From: Cymbidium sinense
Taxonomy: Eukaryota > Streptophyta > Magnoliopsida > Asparagales > Orchidaceae
NCBI GenBank assembly: GCA_021442155.1
Contig: CM038222.1
Location: 108,131,121-108,195,120 of the forward strand
DNA length: 64,000 nt
Reading direction: 5' to 3'
Below, one piece after another: positions 48,302 through 62,001 of this stretch. How positions within the stretch are numbered: the first letter of the stretch is position 1; every line of letters starts with the position of its first letter. A model generated the notes under the pieces. It was not told where the DNA came from. It saw only the letters and a program-made list of their open reading frames with translations, and searched no databases. A program made the translations under genes and the position numbers.

Positions 48302-49499
48302 AAACCCTCATTCCAACTCCAAATGAGCACTTGCACTCACTCAAAGCTAAAGAACCCTAAAGAGAGTATCCCAAAGCTTTCTAGAGTATTTCTCAAGCTC
48401 CCCAATCTCCCCATTCTTGGTTTTCTTCAAGTTGAAATAGGGCAACCTTCCTCTCACTCCCATTTGCTCAAGGCTCAACCAAAGTGCAATTAACTTTTTA
48501 CACACTATTCTTGGAGCTAGTTGAGCAAGAATGAATCGTTCCCCAAGGTTCCTGATGGTCAAAGGACTGATTTTGATCAACGACCACCAAAGCTTCAGGT
48601 ATTGATCTTTCGAGCCATCCACCTCAAATTAGAGCTTGTGTTGATCAGTAGGACTTCATCTCAACTAGACGAAGCTTCCTCAATCAAGTTTTCTACCGAT
48701 CTTGAGCTTGTGAGGTATGCCATTGAAACTGACCTTAGGTGAAAAATGAGTTAGAGCATTTTAAGGTAAACTTGCTCGCTGTATGATCTTAGCCATTGGA
48801 TCTCCTTGGATCCTTCGCACGAAGGTGTAGGATCCGTTTGGAGTTGATCCAAACTCGTGTGAGCTCGGGTCAAACGAGCATAGACAGACTCTATTCTCCC
48901 TTGCTAGCCTGATGATAGATCACGCACCATCCATTCCACATGATCGGAATGGATGGTCATGATTAGATCAGATAAATCGATCCAATTTAATCCCATTAAC
49001 CAAAGAGATTAATTGTGGTCATCTGATCTTAAATTGGACGATGCACAAGAAAGTGCGTTCTGCCGCCGCCATGCAAGCACTGAGTAGGATTATTTTTAAA
49101 TAACCAATCCCATGGCGCCAATGAGATTAAGGGTTAATTAGGCTTAATTAATATTTTTTAATGGCTAAAATTTGTAAAAACTATAACTAATTATAGAAAA
49201 GTTAGAAATATATAAATAAATACTCATTTTAAGGGTATTTTAGAGGAGAACTTATTAAAAATGTTCTTAATTAATTTAGAATAATAATTATGGCTTAATT
49301 AGGGTTTAATTAAAAAAGTAATTATATTAATAATTCCTTAATTACTTAAGTAATTAACCCCAAACTTTGTGGGTTAATCTAATGGGATGACCTCTACCTC
49401 CCATAATTTTTTGTGATTTATTGCTTAATTAATTAAAAAAATTGACTAATTAAGCTTTAATTACTCTCTTAAGTTAATTAATGATTAATTAATTCCATT

Positions 49500-52400
49500 A
49501 ACAGTAAAAAATTATTTAATTAAGTTCATTAATCTGTATCTAATAGTGAATGGGCTAACGGAATGGGATTGTGACCTCTTTCCTAGCCTCTTTCCCTAAG
49601 TTCACTTCATTTTTCAAAAGGAAATTAATTAAGGTTTAGTTAATCAATTAAATTGTTTAATTAATTAAATTAAAATCATAATCACATTAGAATTTTAATT
49701 AAGTAAATATTGAGTAGGTCTTTAGGTGTTTAACAACCTAAAGCCATTTAAGAAATTATGGTTAACCCAGATGTGTGGGAAAACCATAATAGTATTTAAT
49801 TAGGTTCCTTAATTTAATTGACCATTAATTATGAGCCAATTGAATTAGGTCCTTTTTATTTCTTAGGATCATTGTTAATTTAATTTCCAATGCATGTGCA
49901 TGTCATATCAACTCATAATTATTTGGGTAATTATGTTAAGGTAACATAGGAAAGGGTTAACTAATGGATTTAATGCATATTAGAACTTAATTAACTCATA
50001 AAATCAACTTAATCATATTTCATTAAATCCATTGAATTAACAAACATGGGAATGGGTTAGGACCAGAAAACCTTTTCTCCTATCCTTAAACCAAATCAAA
50101 AATATGAAATTAAAAATGCTATTAAGAAAGCTTTGGTTTACTTTAAAAGGCTTTATTTAATATGATTGTCCTTAGGAATTAATTTGATTGAATGAAATCA
50201 TGTGTTTATGTTCATTTATTCTTTTACAATCATGTTAAATGTTGTATGTCATTTGATTTCATGCATTCATGATTTATAAATTAAATGAATTTTCTTTATG
50301 TAAGCTTTCATGTGTTGGCTTAATGAAATATATGTGTGGCTATTATCATTAATAAACTCAAAACTATCATTCAAAACTTATAAATCAATTACATTGATTA
50401 GAGTGATAGTAGTTATGAATATATATAGGTTTGCACGTGCTTATACCTTAGGTATGCGAAGTAAGCTTTCTTTTCTTAATTCATGTGTAGTTTTACATGT
50501 ATTTGAATGTTAATAAGTATATAGTCTAAACATCTCAGGAATACGAGGCTTTAGTTAGCCCCAAGGAGGTCATTTGATTACCTCACTTCCCTGGTTAACA
50601 ACAACACGTACTTATTTGATTTCATTCACATATGTTTCTATAATAGAATTGAGATGGAATTTTGTTTCACATACATAAATGTCTTTATAAAAATATGATT
50701 TTTGCATGATTTTCTTCCTCTCATTTACATATAAATTCTTGTGTAGTGAGATAGCAAAGTATATAGTCTGGACATTCTGGGAATATGAGGCTTTAGCTAG
50801 CCCCAAGGAGGTCATTTGATTACCTCACTTCCCTAGTTAACAAAGGCATGTACTTGCTCATTTCTCTTTACATGTGCATGTATGTGTGGTTAAAAGATGA
50901 AATCCCTCTTTTCTACTAAAAAGGCATCCATCCATAATTGATCAAGTGTTTGGATTAATTAGTCATGTGATTTGGAGCTTTCTTTCTCATATTTATGTAT
51001 ATAAATTTACATACGTTTGAATGCCATTGGGTATATAGTTTGGATATCTCGGGAATACGAAGCTTTAGCTAGCCCCAAGGAGGTCATTTAATTATGTTAC
51101 TTTCCTAGTTAACAATGACACGTACCTATTTAATTCCATTCATATGTATTTTTGTATAAGAATTTAGATAGAGCTTTAAACTAACATGACTAAATAATTC
51201 AATTTCATAGAAGAATATAAACTTTAAATACATATATATACATTCATCATATAATTGTGTTAAAACATATTGCATGCGTCGATACACTTAGGATTAGAAT
51301 CATGTGCATGTTGCATGTGATGGAAAGGAATGAGTTAATATATGTCATGTGATAGTAATTCAATTAGATTAATCTTAAGAAGCCTTTCATATTGAATAGA
51401 GTTATTTAAAATGAACCTTTACTTAGGATGAATTACAAATCATCTAATAAGCTATTTACTAAAGAGAACTAAATCAAATTAATATACTTTAGAAAGTGGC
51501 TTAAGGTAGGAATGAAAAAGGGCAATCCTCTTTCTTCTCTTTATAGCACTTAGTTGCTAAGTATAATCATGTGAAACAAAATAAAACACAAATTAAAATT
51601 CTCAAATCAATTAAACAATTTAAAGTGAAACCAACCTTCATGATAATTTGAATGTTTTCTACACTTAGAAGAATATAACCCTAATGCTTAGTAAGATATA
51701 CCACACAAGCTTTAACACACACATTAGAATTAAGTCACCACTTCTAGTTCTATATTAGGATGGTGCATGATGTGATGTATATTTTATTTTGTGATGTATT
51801 ATTTTAGACTGGATGTTAGGGTGTATGCTTCAGATTGGATGTTAGGCCCTTCCTAGTCTAATCATATTTTTCTACAAGGGATTGTGCTTAAGGGGACACT
51901 TAAAAATAAATAGAAATGCTCTCTTTTATAGATTGCTTAAGCCCCTAAGCATAATCCAAGTTAGAATAAGTGGACTTAGTTACCCATGTCGAGGGTGCTA
52001 AGTCCAAATTATAAATATAAATGCTTGGGTTTATGTATGTTTAGCTAACACTTATTTTACAGGTGTAATTAGATTTACTTTTTCTATTTTTAATGTAATT
52101 TTATATTAAGAATTAGGATTAGTGCTATGGGGGTTTAAGATGAGCATTGGCCAGAAGGCATTGTCCTGGGGTGCCATGTGATGCCTAATCAAAGAAGCAA
52201 GGAGGAAAGAAATGAAGCCATGAAGAATGAAGAATGAAGACCCCCATAGCATTCATTCATTATAAATTATAATTATTATTTTATAATTCTGGGTTGTATA
52301 AGGGTAGAGCTCGGCTAGCCATCTTTTCTTTTTAGGTTGTACGATGGTACCTGACTACATGAGCCTCTTATTCTTTTGAATTAATTTTATAAAAATATTT

Positions 52401-53884
52401 GATGATTTGTTTAGTTTGTGCACTAAAAATTGCATGCTTTTCTTAATTTCTTAAATGAATGATGCTTTAATGTGTGGCCTAGTTGCGATTAAGCTCTTAG
52501 AGAAAAATTTAATTTTCTATCCCAATTAATCATGCATAACTAAATTTTAAATAATTCATAACCTCACCATAAAGCCTAGGCATTAAATAAGATATTTAAA
52601 AGATTTAGTAACCCCTTCACTGTATGGTTGTATGTTTCACACCATGAATGCATATTAGTTTCCTCTCAAAAATAGGGGATTTCCATCCTTGCATGATAGG
52701 AGAATGCTTGATCTATGAGAGCTTCCCTTGTGATGGAAAACACCCCTTCTTGTTGATTTAGCCAACAACTTATTTTCTTCATCATATAAAAATCCTAAAG
52801 CCTTTTTCAAAATGAAGTGTCAAAATGTAAATAAAATTTGAAAATATTTTGCATTAGATTAAGTCATTATTTATACCACTCATGATCTAGTCTCTTATGG
52901 AGTGAGTTTAAGGATTTTAGTCTCTCTCTAAATAAATAATAGCTCAACTATCTTATAATTTCATAAGACTGGACTACATGGTTTTTAAAATCATAGGAGG
53001 AGTTAGCTGGCAGCCACTCCAGGCAGTTATAAGTCCAAAAGTTAGGTGGTTTATCCTCTCTTGTGGAGGTAAACCTTGTGCCCACTTATCGTTTAGATTT
53101 AGGTCGTGCTTTTGCTTATGCTAAAGCCCCCTATATTTAAGATCTGAGGTTGCTATTTTCTTCAGGTTACAAACATAAATCCTTACCTCTAAGGCATTTT
53201 CATTACCTTATGTTGATGTATTATAAGCCCTAGCAATCTAATAAAATTCAACTCAAAAAAATAAATCTCAACACTTTCAGATATATAAAGACCAATTATA
53301 GGATAGATTGGAATGCTCACTAGGCTTCCTGGTATCATGTATATTCCCTTCTTATTCTCTTTGGCTTCCAAAATAATTCTTCTCCTTGAACTTTCCCAAT
53401 TGATTTTTTCTAACATAACCAATCCTTTGATAGTCTAGCCTTGAAATCTTTGGAGATGATAATTGCTTACTTTAATCAAGAGTATTATTAGGGGATTTCA
53501 TTCACTAAGATATAATTAACAATGGAGGCTTACCTTCATAGGAAACTTTAGAACCCAATTTAATATAAACCCTACTTTATTCATCCATGTAAAGTAGGGG
53601 AAAAATCTCTAGTACTTTCGATGACCCATCATGCCTTAGGAGTCCTTATTAGGTGATTAGGTCCATTGAAGGGTGATGCCTCTATCTTTCAGGATAGTAC
53701 ATCATACTTTAATGTCATACCTGATTACTTCAATAAGTACCCCCTACGATCTGCGTGGTGTCCCCCACATCAAAAAATAAACATAATAGATACATTAGAC
53801 CTTAAGGTCGTACTTGATCACTTCAATAAGTACCCCCTAAGATCTGTGTGGTGTCCCAATGACTCCAATTTAAAATAACAAACA
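49500..53884 (+). mobile_element. Long LTR copy D, Tat/Ogre-like family
   Basis: The most complete copy, about 4.4 kb. Three subrepeats begin at about 50527, 50768 and 51043 ('gaatacgaggctttag.tagccccaaggagg'). Then come 'gactggatgttaggg' (51808), 'gggttgtataagggtagagc' (52290) and the terminal block, ending near 53884 at AACAAACA. The 3' end contains a local duplication (53697-53880) in which the 'cttcaataagtaccccct' terminal block occurs twice. The left limit is a guess from similarity with copy B ('aatgggattg' type start). It acts as 3' LTR for internal region 2. No coding potential. Confidence 0.6.
53697..53880. repeat. Local duplication of the LTR terminal block
   Basis: The sequence around 'cttcaataagtaccccct' at about 53729 recurs at about 53821, with 'gatct.cgtggtgtccc'-like bases after both. 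Copies A and C have the block once. Confidence 0.85.
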
Positions 53885-53925
53885 TCCTATGAAGATAGGA
53901 TCAGAGCATGTCAACAATTAATCCT

Positions 53926-56150
53926 TCATTTCGAGCTTTCAAATTTGAAAAAGTCACTTGTAAGTTTTCTTCTTCTATTAACTCTTACTGAAATAAACAA
54001 ATGATTAATTAGAAAAGTATATAAGGTGGCTAATATGAACACTAAACTTTCAGAGTTGATAAAATATAATAATTTAAAATTATGTCTTACCAGCAGATTC
54101 TTAATATTACTTTTATAACCTATAATCCAACTAGATGCACAAATAAGTGCATTAACCATCTTTGAGGATAAAGAGCTCCTATAATCATCAAGAACTTTAC
54201 TACTGACATTAAATGTAGATTCAGATGCAACTGTTGTTATAAGAATTATAAAGATATCCTTAGCCATATTGGATAGGCATTGATACTTTAGAGTATTCAT
54301 CTTCAACCAATCAAGAACTTAAAATTGATCATTACTACACATGTATAAATCTTCCTTTAAATAGATTTGTAAGTCAGATTTTGAGGGTTGAACAAAACTG
54401 AAGCTACAACAAAATCAGCAAACCTAAGCATGCACTCAAAACTACTGGATGAGAAATATGCATCATTTAGTGTATGTGAAGATTCTGAAGCACTTGATGA
54501 ACTAGTAACAACATCAACTACATATTGATTATATATTTCTCAAATAATATTCTCAATAATCTTAATCTTATATTTTAATTCAACAGAATTGTATATCTTA
54601 GGAAAAGTGAAATTGATAAACTTCATCTTTAATCGAGGGTCTAGCACAGCTGCAACAAACATAAGTAAATTGCATTCACCCTATTAGTTATCAAATTTGG
54701 TTTTCATAATAACTGTCATTTGCTTTGTGTATGCATCAGATGAATTATGAATTGCATTTCTCTAGTAGCAACTTCTTCACATGCCTGACTATTGGAAGAA
54801 AAATATTTGTGGTGGGATAAGAAGAACCAAAAAATATTTTAGTAACATTATGAAAAACAACAAGAAATTATCTTATTTGCTCATTCTTAAGCCATTCAAA
54901 ATCCTGAGGCAATCACCTATAATTGCTATCTTGAGCAGCATAATGCATAAAATATTGCGATAAAGAAAAGAAGATTCAAGAATTAAGTAAGTGGAGTTCC
55001 AATGTGTTGGAACATCAATAGATAAATCTTTTGAAAAGAAAATTCCTAATTGCTTTGCTACTTCTACAAATTTATGTAACATTGCCAAAGACTTTTTTTT
55101 GAGATATTTTACTGATTCTCTGATTTTATGAATTATTTCACGAATCTTCTTCACCATCTTGAACCATGATATTCAAGATGTGAGCGATCTAACATGAAAA
55201 ATATCCAAAAAATATAACTTGTCTCTATAATAAAAATTAACTTTAAGAGCATTAATAACAACATCATTATTGATAGCATTGTCCAATGTGATAGTAGAAA
55301 TTTTATCCTGATGATTTTAATCTAATAAACAATCACATATAGCATCACAAATAAGAGTATCAGTATGTGGTGGCTCAAGCTCAATAAAACTAATGATTCA
55401 CTTATGTAACTTCCATGATTCATCGATACAATGAATTGTTAAGCACATGTATTTAATTATTTAATTTGTAGTCCAACAATTAGAAGTTAATGAGACTCTA
55501 TTTATGCCTTTAAGATATGTTCTCAACTTATCTTTCTCATTCATAAATTTTCATGCAGTCATTCTTTATAGTGTTTCTAGAAACCCTCTCATAATTTGGA
55601 TTCAAGACCTTCAACAAAATATTGAACCACATATGCTCAACAATCCTAAAGGGGTACTCATGCACAATAATCATTTTTGTGATAATTTCTTTGGTTTGAA
55701 GTTGATCATATTTTTTTAGGTCATAAAACATAGGAATGTCAATTTCTGCATTGGCATCAAAAGGCATGAAATTTAATAATTTTTATCTTTTATCAGGGAA
55801 TCAATAACTTGTTTATTCTTGGTTTTAATTTTGTCATATTTTTGACATGCCTCAATAAAATTGAAGTAGTGTCTTTTAGATTTATGGAATTTTGTACGAC
55901 ATTAAATATATTGTATAGAAGGTGTAGAAACTCCTTTGAATATTGATGTAATTTCAATGAAATATTCCCAAGCTATTGATGTTCTCTTCCTACCCTTCTT
56001 CTGTGGGAGTTCTGTATTTTTAGTCACAACTAATTATGCATCTAATCCAATTGATTCTATAGAAACATTTAGATTTTCATTATTATTTTCAACTTCTATA
56101 GCTATGTCATCAGCAGATGATGCACTATGAGAAAGGCCCAAGGTTGACAT
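53926..56150 (-). pseudogene. hAT-2 transposase remnant, right copy
   Basis: Minus-strand landmarks in order: MSTLGLSHSASSADDIAIEV at 56150; GRKRTSIAWEYFIE (BED-like start); MPFDANAEIDIPMFYDLKKY at 55767; HEYPFRIVEHMWFNILLKVL; NRVSLTSNCWTT near 55470; LDNAINNDVV near 55280; SIDVPTHWNSTYLILESSFL near 55010; LDPRLKMKFINF near 54630; and VASESTFNVSSKVLDDYRSS followed by LSSKMVNALICASSWI near 54240-54130, the hAT dimerisation signature. A good splice donor ('ctggtaag') follows at about 54090. Several in-frame stops and frame changes interrupt it. It is a RICESLEEPER/DAYSLEEPER-type gene that has decayed. Confidence 0.85.
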
Positions 56151-58220
56151 GATAACAAACTAAATAAAATGATAAAAATATGAATTAAAACTAACTAAAA
56201 ATAGTTTTTGTAGCCCATAAAATATTACATTCCTTGTAGATGAAATGCATAAAGAAGTCCATTATGCCATTTATAATAAAATAGTACTACAAGAGGTGTT
56301 CAACATAAGCTTTACAATATCATTAGTGCATTAGATATTTCAAGATAAAAAGTTAAGTAAACAAGCAAATAATAAATTATCAATGCTTATACTTTTTTCA
56401 CATCTTTCTATTATTATAATAGCCAATAACAAATCAAATCAATCTTAAATTAAATTTGCTGAGAATAGAATTTATAATCATTAAATGTATATTTATAGGA
56501 ATACATTGTAAGAATAATCAATCAAAATAATAAAAAAACTCAATCTCAAATTTTCTTTCCATCAAGAACTATCAAACTGAGCACTAGATAGAAAATACAA
56601 ATGACATGTGATGGTGAAACTATGCAAAAGACCCTCCAAACAATTAACAAACCATGCTAACTTCGGTCCTTTAATAATTTCATATGAATTTTTTTTAAAT
56701 TAATACTAGGAAGCATTTCAAAATAGATTTGTAGCATAACAAAATCTCTGACTCACCATGATACCATCATAACATAGTTAGATAATGCATGGTCATCATG
56801 TCATTGAATAAAAATAATAAAACTGAACACAAATTAAGAATTTACATCACTGTATATTGCAAATAATCAGATCTTCCTTTCACAATAATTTTGAAAAGCC
56901 TATAGAAAATAAAGCAGTAAGCATCTCGATAGCATAAGATGGAGGTAGATACTAAAGCCATCAAACTCTATTTTTACATTTATCTACATATTAAACTCCA
57001 AAACCCCAAGCTCTAGAAGTAAAGAAATTTCAAAACCTTCCATGGAGATTCACAAACATTTACATAAAAAGAACTTTTGAGAAGCCTATAGAGAATAAGC
57101 ATATCAAGCATTTCAATACCATAAGATGGAAATATATAATAAAAGGCATCAAGCTCTATTTCTGACATTTTAAATTTAAAAATAAAACAACAAAACCCAC
57201 AAGCCATAAAAGTGATGAAATTTTGAAAGCTTCCTTGAATATTCAGAAGCTTATAAGCATTTGCATAAAATAATTAAATAGGGATTTCAAAAAGACCACA
57301 CACAATAAACATATGAACATCTAGATGCACACTCCCAAATACAAATCAAACACCAAAGCTACAAACCCTAGAAGCTTTAAGAGCATTTCTGCTTTTATCA
57401 GGAAATCGAAATAATCACCACATATTAATTACTTCATAGATCAAAAAGGAAAACTACACATTAAACAAAAATCTATAGATTATGAGAGAGAAGGGTGAAG
57501 AGAATGATGTTAAATGTAAAATGGATCAAGTCCCAAGAGGAAGTCTGATAATAAGAAAAAATAAATGGTTGATACCAAACTCCAAAAAACCATAAATCAT
57601 GGTCAGAGGTTTGACTCTTGTTGTAGATAGTAGAATTGCAACTTGCAAGACTCACAACTCCCAAAATGCTAAAAGAGTAAAAGAGTGAGAGACATATGGG
57701 ATTAGGGCAAATGAAGCTGAATCGATCGAGTAAGCGATGACGTGTTACTATTAGGGCTCGTGAGTCGTGAGTATTATATATAAGTAGAGTTTGGAAGAGC
57801 TTAAATCTTAGCTACATATCTAAAATCTTATGGCTATGATTTTATCATAACCATACAATTACTTATAATTCATTATAATATATCTTAACTTATTCGATTT
57901 AAAATTTTATTAGCTAATTTAATTATTTAAATAAATATAATTTTAAAAATATTTAATGATATAAATTATATATTATATGAAATTTATGTAATTAATTATA
58001 AATATTTATTTATTTTGATCTAAATCTAGCCGAACACGATCGAAAAAAGGATTGTTTGTGTTTAGATTATTTATAAATCAAGCTTAGAATTTTTTATTTG
58101 TGTTCGACTTGATTGCTTAATGAACGATTCGAACAAAAGCTACTTAACTAGCCAAACACGAGTTACTTAACGAGCCGAACATGAGCTGTTCACAAACAAT
58201 GAGATTTTTTTACAGCCCTT
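53926..58220 (-). mobile_element. hAT-2 transposon, right (inverted) copy
   Basis: On the minus strand, the 5' end AGGGCTGTA is at about 58220, the transposase ATG at 56150 and the C-terminal dimerisation block at about 54230-54120. No 3' terminal repeat matching the 5' end was found before LTR D at 53884, so the 3' end seems lost or very degenerate. This copy supplies the part hidden by the gap in the left copy. Confidence 0.72.
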
Positions 58221-58959
58221 CTTAAATGGTGCATTTCTTTTCTTTTTTTTTAAATGAGTGATGATGTTATTTTTGATGTGATATTGAAGTTTGAGGTATT
58301 ATATATGTATAAATGGATGTTTAGGTGTTAGATATGTAAATTCATAAGAATTTTGTGGTATGTATGTAAATCCCCTTTATTATTATTATTATTTATAATT
58401 TGAATAGTCAAATTTCACCTATAAATTTTTCCAATCGAGTTGGGGAAAATCACCACTCTTTTTGTCTCCCTAACTTGTATAAATTGTGCACGATTCCCCT
58501 CTCCTAGGTTCTAGTTCTTCTCTATATTAAGGCATAAAACTTACCTTATTAGGTAACGTGCATCCTGCATTCAAGCTCTAATGTGATTCTAGGCTCCTTT
58601 CACTTTTTTTTTCATGTTTTTATTTCCTCAACTATTATGTATAAATAGTGTGTGATTCTCCTTCTCAAGCTCTAATTCTTCTCTGTGTTGAGGCTTAAAG
58701 CTATTCTAGATAGGTGGCTTGTGTTCTGCATTCAAGCTTTAGTCTAATTCTAGGTGTATCTATATAGAAGTTCGAAACTGTTTTGAATTGGAGATGTGTA
58801 AATCATGTGCAGGCTCTAATTCATTCCTTATGCCTTTTAAGGCTTTTTTCTCCTCAGCATAAAAGATTATATATTTTATATTTTATATTTTATAAATTTT
58901 TTGCCTCACAGCGGAAATATAAATTTTTAAGTAAAAATTTTTATATCCTTTTTAGGCTT

Positions 58960-59760
58960 ATGACTTGATAGGATCATGATATACCTTATAAGATTTTTAA
59001 TATACATATAACTTCTAAGACTTTCACATTTTAAAATTTATATTAATATTTACTCTCTAGTAGGAGTTGACCTAGAAATCTCATTTACCTTCCTTAGGAT
59101 ACATTGAGCTTCAAATATATTGGTAGCACTGTTAACTATAGATTTTGAGGCAATCTATTTCTCTTTGCAATGGGGATAAATTCTTACACTTTAAGCTTTT
59201 TCTATGGTTTTGTGTTATTAGAATATAAGTTCTAGCTTCTTATAAAATAATAACATAAAAAAATAAATCTCACTTTTAAAAGTATAAAATCTAGGTTATA
59301 ATAGATTGAAGTTCATACATGCTTCTCAATATTTAAGCACTTCCTATTTTTCTACCTTAGAAATCCTAAAAATAAATACTCCTACTTGACCCATCCTAAT
59401 TAATTGTCAAATTAAATACTTGATCTTAAACTCAAAAATTTATGGAGACATAAGTTAGCTATTTTAATCAATAATTTACATAGGGGATCACCTCTCCTAA
59501 GATGTAGCTAACTATAAGGGCTTATCCTTGTAGGAAACTTGTAACCCATGCTAAAATAAACCTTATCGGGCAGAGGAAGAATCTCTAGTACACATATCCA
59601 CATCAACTTTTAGAATTTCATTTAAGTGATTGAATCCATTCTTATATGACATTTCCACCATTCGAGGTGATATGTTATTCTTTAATGTCACATTTTCTTA
59701 CCTAAATAAGAAACCCAAAATCTATATAGTGTTCCATTTTATATTACCATAATACACTTT
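58960..59760 (+). mobile_element. Old, diverged 3' end of the long LTR family
   Basis: Right-arm partner of 16990-17800. 'taactataagggcttatcct' (59509), 'gaagaatctctagtacacat' (59567) and the end 'atagtgttccattttatat' (59725) follow the order of LTR copies A-D. Confidence 0.6.
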
Positions 59761-61709
59761 AGATCTCACACCATAAATTAAATTTTTTATTCATTTGGTC
59801 ATATATATATACAATCATAAGTAGTCAGGATTGGATAGAAAAAATGAAAAGAAATGAGTTGGGCATCTCCAGTATTATGAAAAAAATGGGAGTGAATCGA
59901 CATCCTATTACGAAAAAAAAAGATTTGAATCTATGCTCATAAAGTAGAAATAGAACCAGGTATTTGAACACTTAAAAATTTCCTTCACAATATGACCCTT
60001 ATTTCTATTATATCATTTTTAAATATAAATTCAATGTATTCACCAAATAATTAATTTTTTATGGCATGGATGTGAATGTAGAGTTAGTCTTGTTGAAAGG
60101 CTTTACGCTTAGGGGCAAACTTTGATTTTAAAGAATTTATATAATTTTGTAGCAATGTACATTATGACATTATGATTTATAACAAGTGAATGAGTGGTAT
60201 AGAGTTTAGTGGAGTGCTTTAAATATTAATTAATTTAACTAATTTTCAATAATTAATGATGCATGTCAAATAACTAATATGTTTTTCATAATACAATATC
60301 TTTAGAACCAAATGGAGGATTAGTCTTGCCAAAATTTATTATTATTATTTTAATTATGTATTTGAATTTTGCTTGGGGATGGACAAAGGTCTAAGTGTTC
60401 ATGAGTTTGATAAGGGTGAAAGTTACATAATTTTTTTATCTTAGATTATGCATTTAACACTAGTTTATGTAAGATTTAAAATTTTTGTGTTACTTATAGT
60501 TTGAATTTTAAATTTTATTTATAATAAAAAAGCAAATCTCAATCATTAATTATAAAATTATGTGGAGAATCATCAAGGATAAATTTGGGAGCAAACTACT
60601 AGATTTGGGTATGAATTGGTGCTTGACACTTAGCTTGGCACTTAAACACCTAGGAGTGCTCACTAGGAAGCTAGGCGCCCTATTAGAAGAACAATATAGA
60701 GAGTTTGATGCCTAGGTTCTAGATTTTATCTTAATAAAAGTTCAAAATAGAAATCAAGAACATATATCAATAGATAGCATGACACCTAAGCACCTAATTT
60801 TGGTGTCTAGGCACTAGCTTGATGGCTATTATGAATTGCCCTAATTCTCAATAAATATTTCTTTATTTATTTAGAAGAAAATGTAGCCCTATTTAAATTT
60901 TTTTAAGGAAGAAAATATTTTAATCCTTTTTTATGTTTTGGACCAATAGAAAGAAATGTGGATGATAGTTCAAGGTATTTTAAAACCTTAGATGAAGATC
61001 TGAAGGGTCTAGTTGAATTTTCCATTATTATTTTTTTCTTCATGAACTAAACTCTCATTTTAAAATTGTTTTGCTTCATGTTAAACTCTCATTTTAAAAA
61101 TTATAATGTTTTTATTAATATTAGTGTTTTCTTGTTTTTTATTTGACTAGCAATCTTTGAATAGTTTAAGGTGAAAAAATGTTAATGGTGATGAGTCATA
61201 GGTTAGAGATAACTACAATAATTTCATACAGTCCATTTTGAAATCCAAAGTGCTTTGATAAATTTATCTTGCATTAAATTTATTATTGAGAGGTAGGTAA
61301 GTTTTACAAGAAAATAAGGAACCTAGACATTCAAGAGGAATGTAGTAGTTACTTTTATCAAACATTTGATTAAAAAAAATTTTATTAAATTAAAATGTTA
61401 ACCACATAAAATATCATAAGCGAAGCTCAATCCCTAGGTAAAATAATATTAAGATCTCTTACATAAATTTATGCTCTAATTAGTTAAGTTTCTTAATAAA
61501 TTTATGAGAAGATTATAGTTTTTACCTTGATAATCCAATTTCATCATGGAAATAATGGTTAATTAACCCAATTTTGGTAATTAATGTGTAATCCTTATGA
61601 GATAATACTCTACTTACTTTTTATTACTCAAAAAAAATTTTGTACTCTTGCATGTATTGTTTATCTCTGAGCTTATTGAATATATATACTTTAGAGTTTT
61701 ATCTTTTTT

Positions 61710-61822
<113 letters not shown>

Positions 61823-62001
61823 AGTTTTTAATGTACCAATATATTTTGAGAATTTTATCCTTTTAAAATTTGATGAATGAGACTCTATCAATCACTTCTT
61901 TTAGAGTCCTTGTGAGAATATTATAATTATCTTTTTTATCAAGGTTTTCTTAAGAGTGTGCTTTCCCAAGTGGAGATCATATCTACCCTTATAAGGTCTT
62001 T

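Larger units (their letters stand above)
45343..48440. repeat. Tandem duplication of about 1.53 kb in internal region 2
   Basis: Unit 1 is about 45343-46872 and unit 2 about 46873-48440. They align from 'gacttgaaatatccaaatga' / 'gacttggaatattcaaatga' through 'tacccaaattggattgaacc', 'ggttcaagtt'-type words and the GC-richer ends ('ctccccattcttgg' type). Identity looks well below that of the inverted arms, so it is old. Within each unit, TTGACC, CAATTTGACC and their complements recur many times. Minus- and plus-strand open frames here are incidental. Confidence 0.75.
43230..49500 (+). mobile_element. Internal region 2 of the long-LTR element (non-coding)
   Basis: Lies between LTR C and LTR D. 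It opens with the primer-binding-like site and a 5' untranslated block shared with internal region 1, then a vestigial frame at 43794-43877. Next comes unrecognised sequence including an open frame at 44171-44488 with no family I know. Then follow a CAAATC- and TTGACC-rich zone (44750-47930) holding a 1.53-kb tandem duplication, and a final AT-rich part before LTR D. No retrotransposon polyprotein domains are visible. The border with LTR D is not sharp, because copy B is also unclear there. Confidence 0.5.
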
